NCBI RefSeq assembly: GCF_001591105.1
Contig: NZ_BCUD01000001.1
Location: 582,188 to 646,187, forward strand
Direction of reading: 5' to 3'
Source of the DNA: Vibrio nereis NBRC 15637
GTDB taxonomy: Bacteria; Pseudomonadota; Gammaproteobacteria; Enterobacterales; Vibrionaceae
Length of the DNA stretch: 64,000 nucleotides
The position numbers and the translations under genes are program-made. The notes below the pieces were generated by a model. That model was not told the origin of the DNA, made no database searches, and worked only from the letters and a program-made list of their open reading frames with translations. Below, one piece after another: positions 25,563 through 34,688 of the stretch. Position 1 is the stretch's first letter; each line of letters opens with the position of its first letter.

Positions 25563-28500
25563 TTACGACTCCACAGCAGAACAATTCAGGTTCAACAGCA
25601 TCAATTCGCGTAATGCAACGGAGAACTTAGCAAATTCGTGAACTGAGCCCACTTTGAATTCGTTAAGAATATTTTCCCAACGCTGCAGTGAGACTTCATT
25701 CGCACTAACCCATTCATCCAGTGCTTTTATCACATCAAGATCTTCTGGAGCACACCCGCAGCTCAACACCTGTCCTGTAAGCTGACGTTGCTGCCAATCC
25801 AAATCTTCACGGAAAGCCGCTCTCGCAAGAGCTTGCCAATTGTTATCCACCGCTTGGTTGTTGATTTGTTTCAAGAACCAATGAAGTGATAAACGATCAC
25901 CTAAGTTGAAGTATAGCTTAGCGCTTTGCTCAATTGACTTGCCTTTCTCACGAGATACTGTAGATATATCCAGTACTGAATATAGGCTAGACAGACGTGC
26001 AACGTAATTAGCCAGTTCTGCACTGATACCTTGCTCAATCCATGCTTTCGCCATCTCGTTATGCTCTTCTACCTCTGAAGGTACAAGCATGTCATCAAGA
26101 TTCGCTTTGATCGTCGCAACATCCGCTTGGTAAAGTTCAATCAATGCATTAACTGAGTTCTTACCTGTACGGTTGCGTAGTAGCCAACGAGATAAACGAC
26201 GTAGCGTACGACGTACATGGAACATCATGTCGTATTGCGCTTGAGTTGACGCGTCATTATCGAGCTCACGCAGTTGTTCAAACACCTGTCCTAAGCTGAA
26301 AATTTCTCGGGCCGCAGTATAAGCGTTAGCAATATCGATAACTGATGCACCCGTTTCCTCTTGTAGGCGAGTGACAAAGTTACAACCCATCTCGTTAACC
26401 ATTTGGTTCGCCAATGCCGTCGCGATAATCTCAACACGTAGCGGATGATTAACCATCTGCTGTTTGTAGTTACGGCGTAACTCTGTTGGGAAGTAACGAA
26501 CAAGTTGGTTAGCATGGAACTCATCGTTCGCAATCTCTGCTTGCGCAAGATCTTCTTTCAGTACCATTTTCGCGTAAGCAACTAAGACTGAAAGCTCTGG
26601 ACGAGTGAGCGCTAAACCTTGTTTTTCACGCTCTAGAAGCGTTTCATCATCAGGAATGTACTCCAATGCGCGATCTAGGTGGCCTGACTTCTCCATCGCA
26701 TGGATAAAGCGAATGTTCTCTTTAACCAATGATGTGCCCTGTTGCTCTGTTACTGAGATAGACTCAGACTGACAGTAAGCATCATCCAGTACGATCTCGC
26801 CAACTTCATCTTCCATCGACTCTAGGATCTGGTTACGCTGCTTGATCGTAAGATCACCGTTAGCAACCAGACCATTCAGGAAGATCTTAATGTTGACTTC
26901 ATTATCTGAACAGTCAACACCACCTACGTTATCAACGAAATCGGTATTCACACGACCGCCAGTTAGCGCGTATTCAATACGACCAAGCTGAGTCATACCA
27001 AGGTTACCACCTTCGCCAACGACTTTTGCACGTAAGTCACGACCATCGATACGTAGCACGTCATTCGCACGATCGCCTACATCGGTATGCGTTTCATTTG
27101 ATGACTTAACGTAGGTACCGATACCACCGTTCCAAAGAAGATCCACTTTCATTTTTAGGATCATCTTGATCAGATCATTTGGTGCCACAGACGCTTTCTT
27201 CGTGCCCAGCATCTTCTGGATTTCTGGTGTCAGTTTGATCGATTTAGCTCGACGAGAGAAAACACCACCACCCTGAGAAATTAGCTCTGGGTTGTAATCT
27301 TCCCAGCTTGAACGAGGAAGATTAAATAGACGATTGCGCTCTTCCCAACCCGTCGCGGAATCTGGATTCGGGTCGATAAAGATGTGCATGTGGTTAAACG
27401 CAGCTTGCAGACGAATATGTTTCGATAGCAGCATGCCGTTACCAAATACGTCACCTGCCATATCACCGACACCGATTGCCGTAAAATCGGTTGTTTGACA
27501 GTTGATACCCATTTCGCGGAAGTGACGCTTAACAGACTCCCAGCCACCTTTGGCTGTGATACCCATCGCTTTGTGGTCATAACCGTTAGAACCACCCGAT
27601 GCAAACGCATCACCTAGCCAGAAGTTGTACTCTTCTGATACAGAGTTCGCTAAGTCAGAGAATGTTGCTGTCCCTTTATCAGCTGCAACAACCAAGTATG
27701 GATCGTCTTCATCATGGCGAACAACGCTCTTCGGTGGAATCACTTCACCTTCGATAATGTTGTCTGATACATCCAACAATGCGCGGATGAAACGTTTGTA
27801 ACAACGTTTGCCTTCAGCAAAGATCTCATCTCGACCACTGAGCGTATGCTGGCGTTTACATACGAAACCACCTTTTGCACCCACAGGAACAATTACAGTG
27901 TTCTTCACTTGCTGCGCTTTCACTAGGCCAAGTACTTCTGTACGGAAGTCTTCTTGACGGTCAGACCAACGTAGACCACCGCGTGCGACCTTACCACCAC
28001 GTAGGTGTACACCTTCAATATCTGGTGCATACACGAAAATCTCGAATGCAGGCACTGGCTGCGGGATCTCTGGGATATCACTTGGCTTAAGCTTCAGAGA
28101 CAACCAAGGTTTCGGCTGTTTGTTTTCATCTAGCTGATAGTAGTTAGTACGAAGCGTTGCCGTAATCATTTCCATGTAACGACGAATGATACGGTCATCA
28201 TCTAAGCTTTCTACATGATCGAGCTGCTCAGTGATGTTTTTGAGCAGATCGCTTTGCCCTTTTTGGCTTCCTTTGAACTTAGGATCGAAACGCTTAACGA
28301 ACAATTCCACCAGCCCTTTAGCCAGATCTGGATAGTGGCTTAGCGTATCTTCAATGTACTGTTGACTGAATGGGAAACCCACTTGACGCATGTAGCGCGC
28401 ATAAGCACGTAAGATAGAAATCTCGCGGCCTGTCAGAGAAGCCCCAAGAAGCAGACGGTTGAAACCATCGCTGTCTAACTCACCAGCCCAGATTGCAGCA

Positions 28501-30407
28501 AATGCTTGCTGGAAACGATCACGTGCTTCGCGAAGATCGACGGTCTTATCGCTCTTATGAAGCATTGAGAAATCAAGGATCCAGTATATTTGACCATTCG
28601 CTTTACGTACTTCGTATGGAGATTCTCCAATAACGCGTAGACCAAGGTTTTCCAACATTGGCATCACGTCTGATAGATGAATTGGTTCATCACGATGGTA
28701 CAGTTTTAAACGCACCGCTTTTGAATCAGCACCAAGCTCTTGAGGACGGTAGAAAAGCATCCCCAGTTTGTTGTCATCACTAAGCGCTTCTAGACGCTGA
28801 ATATCATCAACGGCAGAACCCGGCATGACGTCTTCTTTGTATGAGCGTGGGAAGGCGCGTAGGTATTCTTTTGATAAAGGTAGACCTTTACTTTCACCAA
28901 AGTTCGCTACGATCGCATCAGACAGGCGATCATCCCAAGTTGAAGATGCTTCCATTAGGTTTTGCTCAATCGTTTTAACGTCTACGTCGATATTGTTGTT
29001 ATCAACGCGAACAATATAGTGTGTTCTAGCTAGTGGACTTTCAGAGAAGTAGGTCGTGAATTCGACTTCTTTATCACAACCAAAGTACTGTTTTAGAATG
29101 CGCTGAGTTTGACGGCGCAGTTCTGTGTTGTAACGATCTTTTGTTACATACACCATGCAGCTGAAGAAACGGCCAAAAGGATCGCGACGCACAAACAAGC
29201 GCAGTAGATCGCGATCTTGCATTTGTACGACACCCATACCAACTTCAAGCAATTCTTCTTCGTTCGCTTGAAGCAGCTCATCTCTTGGGTAGTTTTCTAG
29301 AATATTGTGCAGGGCTTTGAAAGAGTATGACCCTTCACGGTAGCCACTTGCCTTCAGAATACGTTCTACTTTTTCGCGGATCAGTGGGATTCCAGCAACA
29401 CTCTGGTTATAAACCGCAGACGTGTACAAGCCTGTAAAACGGTGTTCACCGATGACCTTGCCTTGCTCGTCAAACTTCTTAATACCGATATAGTCAGTGT
29501 AAGCTGGGCGATGAATACGTGAAGGTACGTTACCTTTAGTCATATTCAGTAGGAAAGGCTTTGTCGCTTCCAAACGCGCTGAGTCTGGGAAGTCAGATAA
29601 CTTCACAGTACGAACACGTGACGGCTCTGCAAATAGACCCAAACCTTCACCCGCTGTTGGGCGAAGTTCCGTGTCGCCTTCAACAGACACCAAGTCGTAC
29701 TCTTTGTAACCCATGAAGGTAAAGTTATGATCACCTAACCAACGTAGGAAGTTAAGCACTTCGTCAAAACGATCACGTTCGATCTCGATTTTGCCTTGCA
29801 AGGCTTCAACTTGGTTGGTGACTTCTTCAAGTTTTTTCACCATTGGCTGCCAATCTTTCACAACCAAATCCGTATCTTTCAGAATGCTAAGCAACTCTTC
29901 TTTTAGCGAATTCATCGCTGCTTTGTCGCTTAAACGATCCACTTCGATATGGAACAGGGATTGAAGTTTACCTTCACCTTGGTTAATGCCAGCAATCTCG
30001 CCTTCAGAATTACGCGCTATTTGAGTTGGACCATGAAGCATCAAATGCGATGCAAGGTCTAAACGGCTTAGAGCCATCTTGATTGAGTCAACCAGGAACG
30101 GACCGTCAGGAATGACTATCTCAACAATAGTGTGTGTGGACTGCCAACCTTGACGGCTAACAGTTGGATTAAAGACGCGAACAGAAACTTCATCTGCACT
30201 TTTCTCGCTAATATGATGCCAAAGGCTGACTACAGCACCATACAGATCAGATTCGTTACGTTCGATTAAGTCGTCTTGAGAGATATTGCTAAATAAATGC
30301 TGAGCAAGTTGAGTGACTAAGGGTTGGTGAGCAAGCTCGAGTTTGTCTTGAATAAGCTTATACACTTTTTCAAGAAGAACCGGCATTAGTGTTTCACGCG
30401 CGGTCAT
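25563..30407 (-). CDS. gdhB: NAD-specific glutamate dehydrogenase, large (180-kDa class)
   Basis: 1614 residues from MTARETLMPVLLEK (GGAG 7 bases upstream). A long N-terminal regulatory half (ACT-like modules, about 1-700) precedes the catalytic domain. The catalytic part has RGGLRWSDRQEDFRTEVLGL, VIVPVGAKGGFVCK (catalytic Lys region), a Rossmann region with IGVGDMAGDVFGNG, and a long helical C-terminus. It deaminates L-glutamate to 2-oxoglutarate with NAD, for use of amino acids as carbon and nitrogen source. The size is typical of the family in Vibrio and Pseudomonas. Transcribed away from DUF2835/pepN and ends at the pyrD leader hairpin. Confidence 0.95.
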   Translation of the reverse strand: MTARETLMPVLLEKVYKLIQDKLELAHQPLVTQLAQHLFSNISQDDLIERNESDLYGAVVSLWHHISEKSADEVSVRVFNPTVSRQGWQSTHTIVEIVIPDGPFLVDSIKMALSRLDLASHLMLHGPTQIARNSEGEIAGINQGEGKLQSLFHIEVDRLSDKAAMNSLKEELLSILKDTDLVVKDWQPMVKKLEEVTNQVEALQGKIEIERDRFDEVLNFLRWLGDHNFTFMGYKEYDLVSVEGDTELRPTAGEGLGLFAEPSRVRTVKLSDFPDSARLEATKPFLLNMTKGNVPSRIHRPAYTDYIGIKKFDEQGKVIGEHRFTGLYTSAVYNQSVAGIPLIREKVERILKASGYREGSYSFKALHNILENYPRDELLQANEEELLEVGMGVVQMQDRDLLRLFVRRDPFGRFFSCMVYVTKDRYNTELRRQTQRILKQYFGCDKEVEFTTYFSESPLARTHYIVRVDNNNIDVDVKTIEQNLMEASSTWDDRLSDAIVANFGESKGLPLSKEYLRAFPRSYKEDVMPGSAVDDIQRLEALSDDNKLGMLFYRPQELGADSKAVRLKLYHRDEPIHLSDVMPMLENLGLRVIGESPYEVRKANGQIYWILDFSMLHKSDKTVDLREARDRFQQAFAAIWAGELDSDGFNRLLLGASLTGREISILRAYARYMRQVGFPFSQQYIEDTLSHYPDLAKGLVELFVKRFDPKFKGSQKGQSDLLKNITEQLDHVESLDDDRIIRRYMEMITATLRTNYYQLDENKQPKPWLSLKLKPSDIPEIPQPVPAFEIFVYAPDIEGVHLRGGKVARGGLRWSDRQEDFRTEVLGLVKAQQVKNTVIVPVGAKGGFVCKRQHTLSGRDEIFAEGKRCYKRFIRALLDVSDNIIEGEVIPPKSVVRHDEDDPYLVVAADKGTATFSDLANSVSEEYNFWLGDAFASGGSNGYDHKAMGITAKGGWESVKRHFREMGINCQTTDFTAIGVGDMAGDVFGNGMLLSKHIRLQAAFNHMHIFIDPNPDSATGWEERNRLFNLPRSSWEDYNPELISQGGGVFSRRAKSIKLTPEIQKMLGTKKASVAPNDLIKMILKMKVDLLWNGGIGTYVKSSNETHTDVGDRANDVLRIDGRDLRAKVVGEGGNLGMTQLGRIEYALTGGRVNTDFVDNVGGVDCSDNEVNIKIFLNGLVANGDLTIKQRNQILESMEDEVGEIVLDDAYCQSESISVTEQQGTSLVKENIRFIHAMEKSGHLDRALEYIPDDETLLEREKQGLALTRPELSVLVAYAKMVLKEDLAQAEIANDEFHANQLVRYFPTELRRNYKQQMVNHPLRVEIIATALANQMVNEMGCNFVTRLQEETGASVIDIANAYTAAREIFSLGQVFEQLRELDNDASTQAQYDMMFHVRRTLRRLSRWLLRNRTGKNSVNALIELYQADVATIKANLDDMLVPSEVEEHNEMAKAWIEQGISAELANYVARLSSLYSVLDISTVSREKGKSIEQSAKLYFNLGDRLSLHWFLKQINNQAVDNNWQALARAAFREDLDWQQRQLTGQVLSCGCAPEDLDVIKALDEWVSANEVSLQRWENILNEFKVGSVHEFAKFSVALRELMLLNLNCSAVES

Positions 30408-30594
30408 ATTCACACTCCACTATTAGAATATTATGTATTTGTAGGGGTTTAGGTAAGCATAGTGCTTAACTGATGTAATGCAGAGCCATTGTAAAAGCTT
30501 TATTGATAAATGGTTAATGCTTTTCATGGCGCGGGAGGTGAAATGTTTGAGAATGTGATTGAGGTTCTATTTAAACTTCTAGAAAATGCCTTTC

Positions 30595-30813
30595 TCACAG
30601 AACTTCTAACTTAACAAATTTGTTACTTTGGTCAGTTGTTAAGCGAAAACGCCCTTTTACACCCAGTTGACTAAGAAATGGCCTAAATCTGGCCGCAGGC
30701 AACTGAAGACGCAAGCCATTATCTGTAACGACAACAACATTACTTGCAGCTCCTCCGTAGTGAGAAAGAAAGGTGTTGTAAGAGATATTGAGTGAAAAAT
30801 AGTAATGATTCAT
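30595..30813 (-). CDS. DUF2835 family protein
   Basis: 72 residues, MNHYYFSLNISYNTFLSHYG then VVVVTDNGLRLQLPAARFRPFL, a short all-beta domain with RFRLTTDQSNKFVKLEVL at the end. This matches DUF2835 (PF11197), small cytosolic proteins of unknown function found in Vibrio, Pseudomonas and relatives. It lies between pepN and the GDH gene, separated from both by non-coding gaps of about 180-190 bases. Confidence 0.85.
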   Translation of the reverse strand: MNHYYFSLNISYNTFLSHYGGAASNVVVVTDNGLRLQLPAARFRPFLSQLGVKGRFRLTTDQSNKFVKLEVL

Positions 30814-30945
30814 CTGTATTGTTCAAAAATGTAGCGTTTTTAACGACCAGATAAAAATACTGTTTATTTATACAGTTCTTTTATCTTTCAGTATTATATG
30901 AGTATTTATACCAATTCTGTCCATCAGTTAACCATAGATTTCAGA

Positions 30946-30970
30946 CAAAAAAAAAGCACCCGAAGGTGCT
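30946..30970 (-). terminator. pepN intrinsic terminator
   Basis: Stem AGCACC/GGTGCT with a TTCG tetraloop on the minus strand, followed by nine Ts. Confidence 0.93.
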
Positions 30971-30994
30971 ATTTTGATTTGAGTTTTAAAGTAA

Positions 30995-33601
30995 TTAAGC
31001 TTCGAGTGCTTTGGTCACTTTCTCAAACAGATCTTTAGCCAAGTTATCCATAGACTTCAGCGCTTCTAGTTCCGCTTTGATCAAGGCCTGACGCTCTTCA
31101 TCAAATTTACGGAATTTCAGCAATGGGTCGATGAGACGCGAAGCGACCTGTGGGTTACTTGTGTTCAGCTCACGCAAAATTTCACCCGCAAACTTGTAAC
31201 CTTCTCCTGACTTACTGTGGAAACGCACAGGGTTCATATTCAGGAATGAGCCAATTAAGCTACGTGTACGGTTCGGGTTCTTCAAGCTGAATGCTTCGTG
31301 ATCCATCGTTTGCTTGATCACCTCTAACGCATTCTCTGCTGGGTTTGTACCTTGGAGAGCAAACCACTTGTCCATCACCAGACCATCGTGTTTCCACTTA
31401 TTGCTGTAGTCAGACATTAAAGCTTCTCGACACGGCAACTGAGCACTATTTGCCGCACTCATTGCTGCGATAGTGTCAGTCATATTATTCGCGTTTGCGT
31501 ACTGCTTCTCTGCCAATTCATTACCAAGCTCTGTATGGGCAAGGAACGCCAGTGCCGTGTTGCGTAAAGAACGCTTACCAATCGCTGCATGCTCTACCGT
31601 GTATTCTGCTTGGTTTAGGCTATGGTATAACGCGCTCAGTTCATCGCTCAGTGCATTAGCCAGCTGAACTTTGATTGCTTTCAGCACGGTTGCCACAGCA
31701 TCAACATCAACTTGCTTGTACCAGCCAGAGACTTCGTTGTGGCTTGGTAGTGCCATCATTTCTGCGATAAAAGCAGGTTCTAGCGTATCTGAAAGTAAAA
31801 CACCACGGAATGCATCGACAACGGCTTCAGGTAGTTCAACCTCACCGCCATTTTGAACAGAAGTAACGTTACTACGGATGTACTTAGCCAGTAGCATTTG
31901 ACCAGCATCCCAACGTGCGAATTCATTACGGGCATTAACCATAAGGAACACAAGCTCTTCATCGCTGTAATCGTATTCTAGGATCACGGGAGCTGAGAAT
32001 TCACGCAATAATGAAGGGACAGGCTGCTCGCCCACATTCTCAAACACAAATGTTTGTGTGGCTTGTGTTACATCCAGAACGTTGTGTACCTTCTCGCCGT
32101 TACGGCGTAACTCAATCACATCGCCATTGGCCGCATACAGTTCTACATCGAACGGAATATGCAGAGGCTGTTTATCTGCCTGCTCGTGTGTCGGCTCTGT
32201 TGATTGAGAAATCGTTAGCGCGTAAGTTTTATTGTCCGCGTTGTATTCGCTGGTCACTTTAACCGTTGGTGTACCTGACTGGCTATACCATAAACGGAAC
32301 TGCTTCAAATCAACGCCTGATGCATCTTCCATGGCCGAGACAAAGTCTTCACAAGTAGCCGCCGTACCATCGTGGCGCTCAAAGTACAGTTTCATGCCTT
32401 TTTGGAAACCGTCTTCACCCAGCAAAGTATGCATCATACGGATCACTTCGCTACCCTTTTCGTAAACCGTCAGGGTGTAGAAGTTATTCATTTCGATTAC
32501 TTTCTCTGGACGGATTGGGTGAGACATCGGGCTTGCATCTTCTGCAAACTGTGGACCACGAATAATACGTACATTGTTGATGCGGTTAACAGCTCGTGAA
32601 CCTAAATCAGAAGAAAACTCTTGATCGCGGAACACCGTCAAACCTTCTTTAAGGCTTAACTGGAACCAGTCACGACAAGTCACGCGGTTACCCGTCCAGT
32701 TATGGAAATATTCGTGACCAATAACCGCTTCAATCCCCAGATAATCTGTATCGGTTGCTGTTTTCTCATTAGCCAGTACAAACTTAGAGTTAAAGACGTT
32801 TAGGCCTTTATTTTCCATCGCTCCCATGTTGAAGAAATCAACCGCAACAATCATGTAGATGTCTAAGTCATATTCCAGGCCAAAACGCTCTTCATCCCAC
32901 TTCATTGAGTTGATTAGTGAGGTCATGGCATGAGGTGCGCGATCAAGGTTGCCCTTATCGACAAAGATTTCTAGTTCGACATTACGACCAGATTGAGTTA
33001 CGTAGTTATCACGCAGTACATCAAAATCACCCGCCACAAGTGCGAATAAATAAGCTGGTTTTGGATGTGGGTCTTGCCATTGAACGAAGTGACGTCCACC
33101 TTCAAGGTCGCCTTGAGCAATACGGTTACCATTACTTAGCAAGTATGGGTATTCCGCTTTATCTGCGATCACTTTCGTTGTGTATTTTGCCAGTACATCT
33201 GGGCGGTCCATATAGTATGTAATACGACGGAAGCCTTCTGCTTCACATTGAGTACAAAAAGCACCGCCAGATTTGTATAGGCCTTCAAGTGCTGTGTTAG
33301 CTTCTGGATCAATTTCTGTAACAATGGTCAGTTCAAATTGCGCAGGAAGGTTATGTAGTTCCAACGCACCTTCAATTTCTTGGTACTGATTCCAAACCTC
33401 ACCATTTACTTCAACTTTTACTAGCTTTAAGTTTTCGCCATCAAGCTTTAGCGTTGTTTCATCTTTGAGCTGCTGAACTTGAGAAACAGCGGTCACGATT
33501 GTTTCGTTGTCAAACAGGTCAAAGGTCAAGTCTAAGTCGGTAATAGCGTGAGATGGTGATTGATAATCTTTGCGATATTTGGCTTGTGGAGTCTGAGCCA
33601 T
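30995..33601 (-). CDS. pepN: Aminopeptidase N
   Basis: 868 residues from MAQTPQAKYRKDYQSP, with AAGGAT before the ATG. The extended upstream frame is not supported. M1 metallopeptidase: substrate motif GAMENKGLNVF, zinc motif HEYFHNWTGNRVTCRDWFQL with the third ligand Glu in LKEGLTVFRDQEF, then beta and helical C-terminal domains. It removes N-terminal amino acids from peptides in the cytoplasm. Length and all catalytic residues are normal. Confidence 0.97.
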   Translation of the reverse strand: MAQTPQAKYRKDYQSPSHAITDLDLTFDLFDNETIVTAVSQVQQLKDETTLKLDGENLKLVKVEVNGEVWNQYQEIEGALELHNLPAQFELTIVTEIDPEANTALEGLYKSGGAFCTQCEAEGFRRITYYMDRPDVLAKYTTKVIADKAEYPYLLSNGNRIAQGDLEGGRHFVQWQDPHPKPAYLFALVAGDFDVLRDNYVTQSGRNVELEIFVDKGNLDRAPHAMTSLINSMKWDEERFGLEYDLDIYMIVAVDFFNMGAMENKGLNVFNSKFVLANEKTATDTDYLGIEAVIGHEYFHNWTGNRVTCRDWFQLSLKEGLTVFRDQEFSSDLGSRAVNRINNVRIIRGPQFAEDASPMSHPIRPEKVIEMNNFYTLTVYEKGSEVIRMMHTLLGEDGFQKGMKLYFERHDGTAATCEDFVSAMEDASGVDLKQFRLWYSQSGTPTVKVTSEYNADNKTYALTISQSTEPTHEQADKQPLHIPFDVELYAANGDVIELRRNGEKVHNVLDVTQATQTFVFENVGEQPVPSLLREFSAPVILEYDYSDEELVFLMVNARNEFARWDAGQMLLAKYIRSNVTSVQNGGEVELPEAVVDAFRGVLLSDTLEPAFIAEMMALPSHNEVSGWYKQVDVDAVATVLKAIKVQLANALSDELSALYHSLNQAEYTVEHAAIGKRSLRNTALAFLAHTELGNELAEKQYANANNMTDTIAAMSAANSAQLPCREALMSDYSNKWKHDGLVMDKWFALQGTNPAENALEVIKQTMDHEAFSLKNPNRTRSLIGSFLNMNPVRFHSKSGEGYKFAGEILRELNTSNPQVASRLIDPLLKFRKFDEERQALIKAELEALKSMDNLAKDLFEKVTKALEA

Positions 33602-33772
33602 GTCTAAATCCTTCTGACTGAATTGTGGAGAGCACACCTTATGCTGAAGCGGATAAGTACGTATCACTTGAGTATTAACGACCGACTTATCCACTAAGAA
33701 ACAGCATAAAAGCAAGGAGTAAAGTTGAAACTTCACTCACAAATTGTGTGCTAGCTTACCTCTCTGGGCAGA

Positions 33773-33803
33773 AAAAAACGAGGTATTATCATTAAATACC
33801 TCG
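33773..33803 (-). terminator. Terminator of the 33891-34553 gene
   Basis: CGAGGTATT/AATACCTCG stem with a 7-base loop, followed by seven Ts on the minus strand. It stops transcription before the pepN promoter region. Confidence 0.88.
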
Positions 33804-33890
33804 CATTTTAGCTAACAATAAATGCAAAAATGAATCATTTGCCTATTAAAGCGTCATGCAGCAAACGAACCACCTTAGTGAGAACCTCTC

Positions 33891-34553
33891 TCATCTAATG
33901 CGATTTAGGACGGCATACATCTCACCTTTTTTCTCACCCAAAGTGAGCGTATCACGATGCAGTGTGTAGCGAGTATCATGCTCGCCATCTTCATACATCA
34001 GTACAAGATGGTCACCTTCTGTATAGTAAACACCTTGATGGATTGATTCTTCTCCGTCCTCGTTACTTACTCTGAAGGTGAATACAAAATCGGGTTGCAA
34101 AAGTAAGTCCATTCGATGAACTTCGCTGGCTAAAAGATCGTCACCAGCCAAATGCGCACTTGACCATAAACCAGCCAGAGAATTCGACAGTGCTTTAGTA
34201 AATGTCACGCCATTAATAATGAGCAAATTATGGTTAGCAACATATTGATAAACCTGAGGTTCCGATGTTTCTAAGCCAAGGACTAGAGTATCTTCATTGG
34301 CGTTATACAACCCTTCCCAGTGATCGACAGAATAATCACGCTTCTGGATATCAATAATAAAACTGTAGTTGGAGTTTAAAGACAGTTTTATCGCCAAGAA
34401 GTTTTCCTGACTCTCTTCAGGGTTTGGGTTAATTAAATACCAGTCACCAAGCAAAAATGGATGGTCAAACTGGGATAAATCGGCGTTATCTCTCACCGGG
34501 CTGCCCCAGGCAGAAATGCTAAATATAATGCAGAGTATTCCTATCCATCTCAT
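33891..34553 (-). CDS. Uncharacterised exported protein
   Basis: 220 residues from MRWIGILCIIFSISAWGS, a signal peptide cleaved near G17-S18, with AGGGG upstream. The mature part appears to hold two similar beta-rich halves: FLLGDWYLINPNPEES...WEGLYNANEDTLVLGL and LAGLWSSAHLAGDD...HQGVYYTEGDHLVLMY. Both have a W/Y-x-x-G-x-Y turn, so an internal duplication is likely. No catalytic motif was seen. Probably periplasmic. It lies downstream of prc on the same strand, but prc has its own terminator. I do not recognise the family. Confidence 0.75.
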   Translation of the reverse strand: MRWIGILCIIFSISAWGSPVRDNADLSQFDHPFLLGDWYLINPNPEESQENFLAIKLSLNSNYSFIIDIQKRDYSVDHWEGLYNANEDTLVLGLETSEPQVYQYVANHNLLIINGVTFTKALSNSLAGLWSSAHLAGDDLLASEVHRMDLLLQPDFVFTFRVSNEDGEESIHQGVYYTEGDHLVLMYEDGEHDTRYTLHRDTLTLGEKKGEMYAVLNRIR

Positions 34554-34642
34554 ACTTTTGCCCCTCACGCTTTTCTATAAGCATAGGCAGAGCCATTCCA
34601 TTTGGCGAAATTTTAGATCTAAATCACATTAATAATCGACAT

Positions 34643-34672
34643 AAAAAAAGCGAGCCGATATAGCTCGCTTTT
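34643..34672 (-). terminator. prc intrinsic terminator
   Basis: AAAGCGAGC/GCTCGCTTT stem with a 7-base loop, followed on the minus strand by a seven-T run. Confidence 0.92.
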
Positions 34673-34688
34673 CAATTTACTGATTTTG

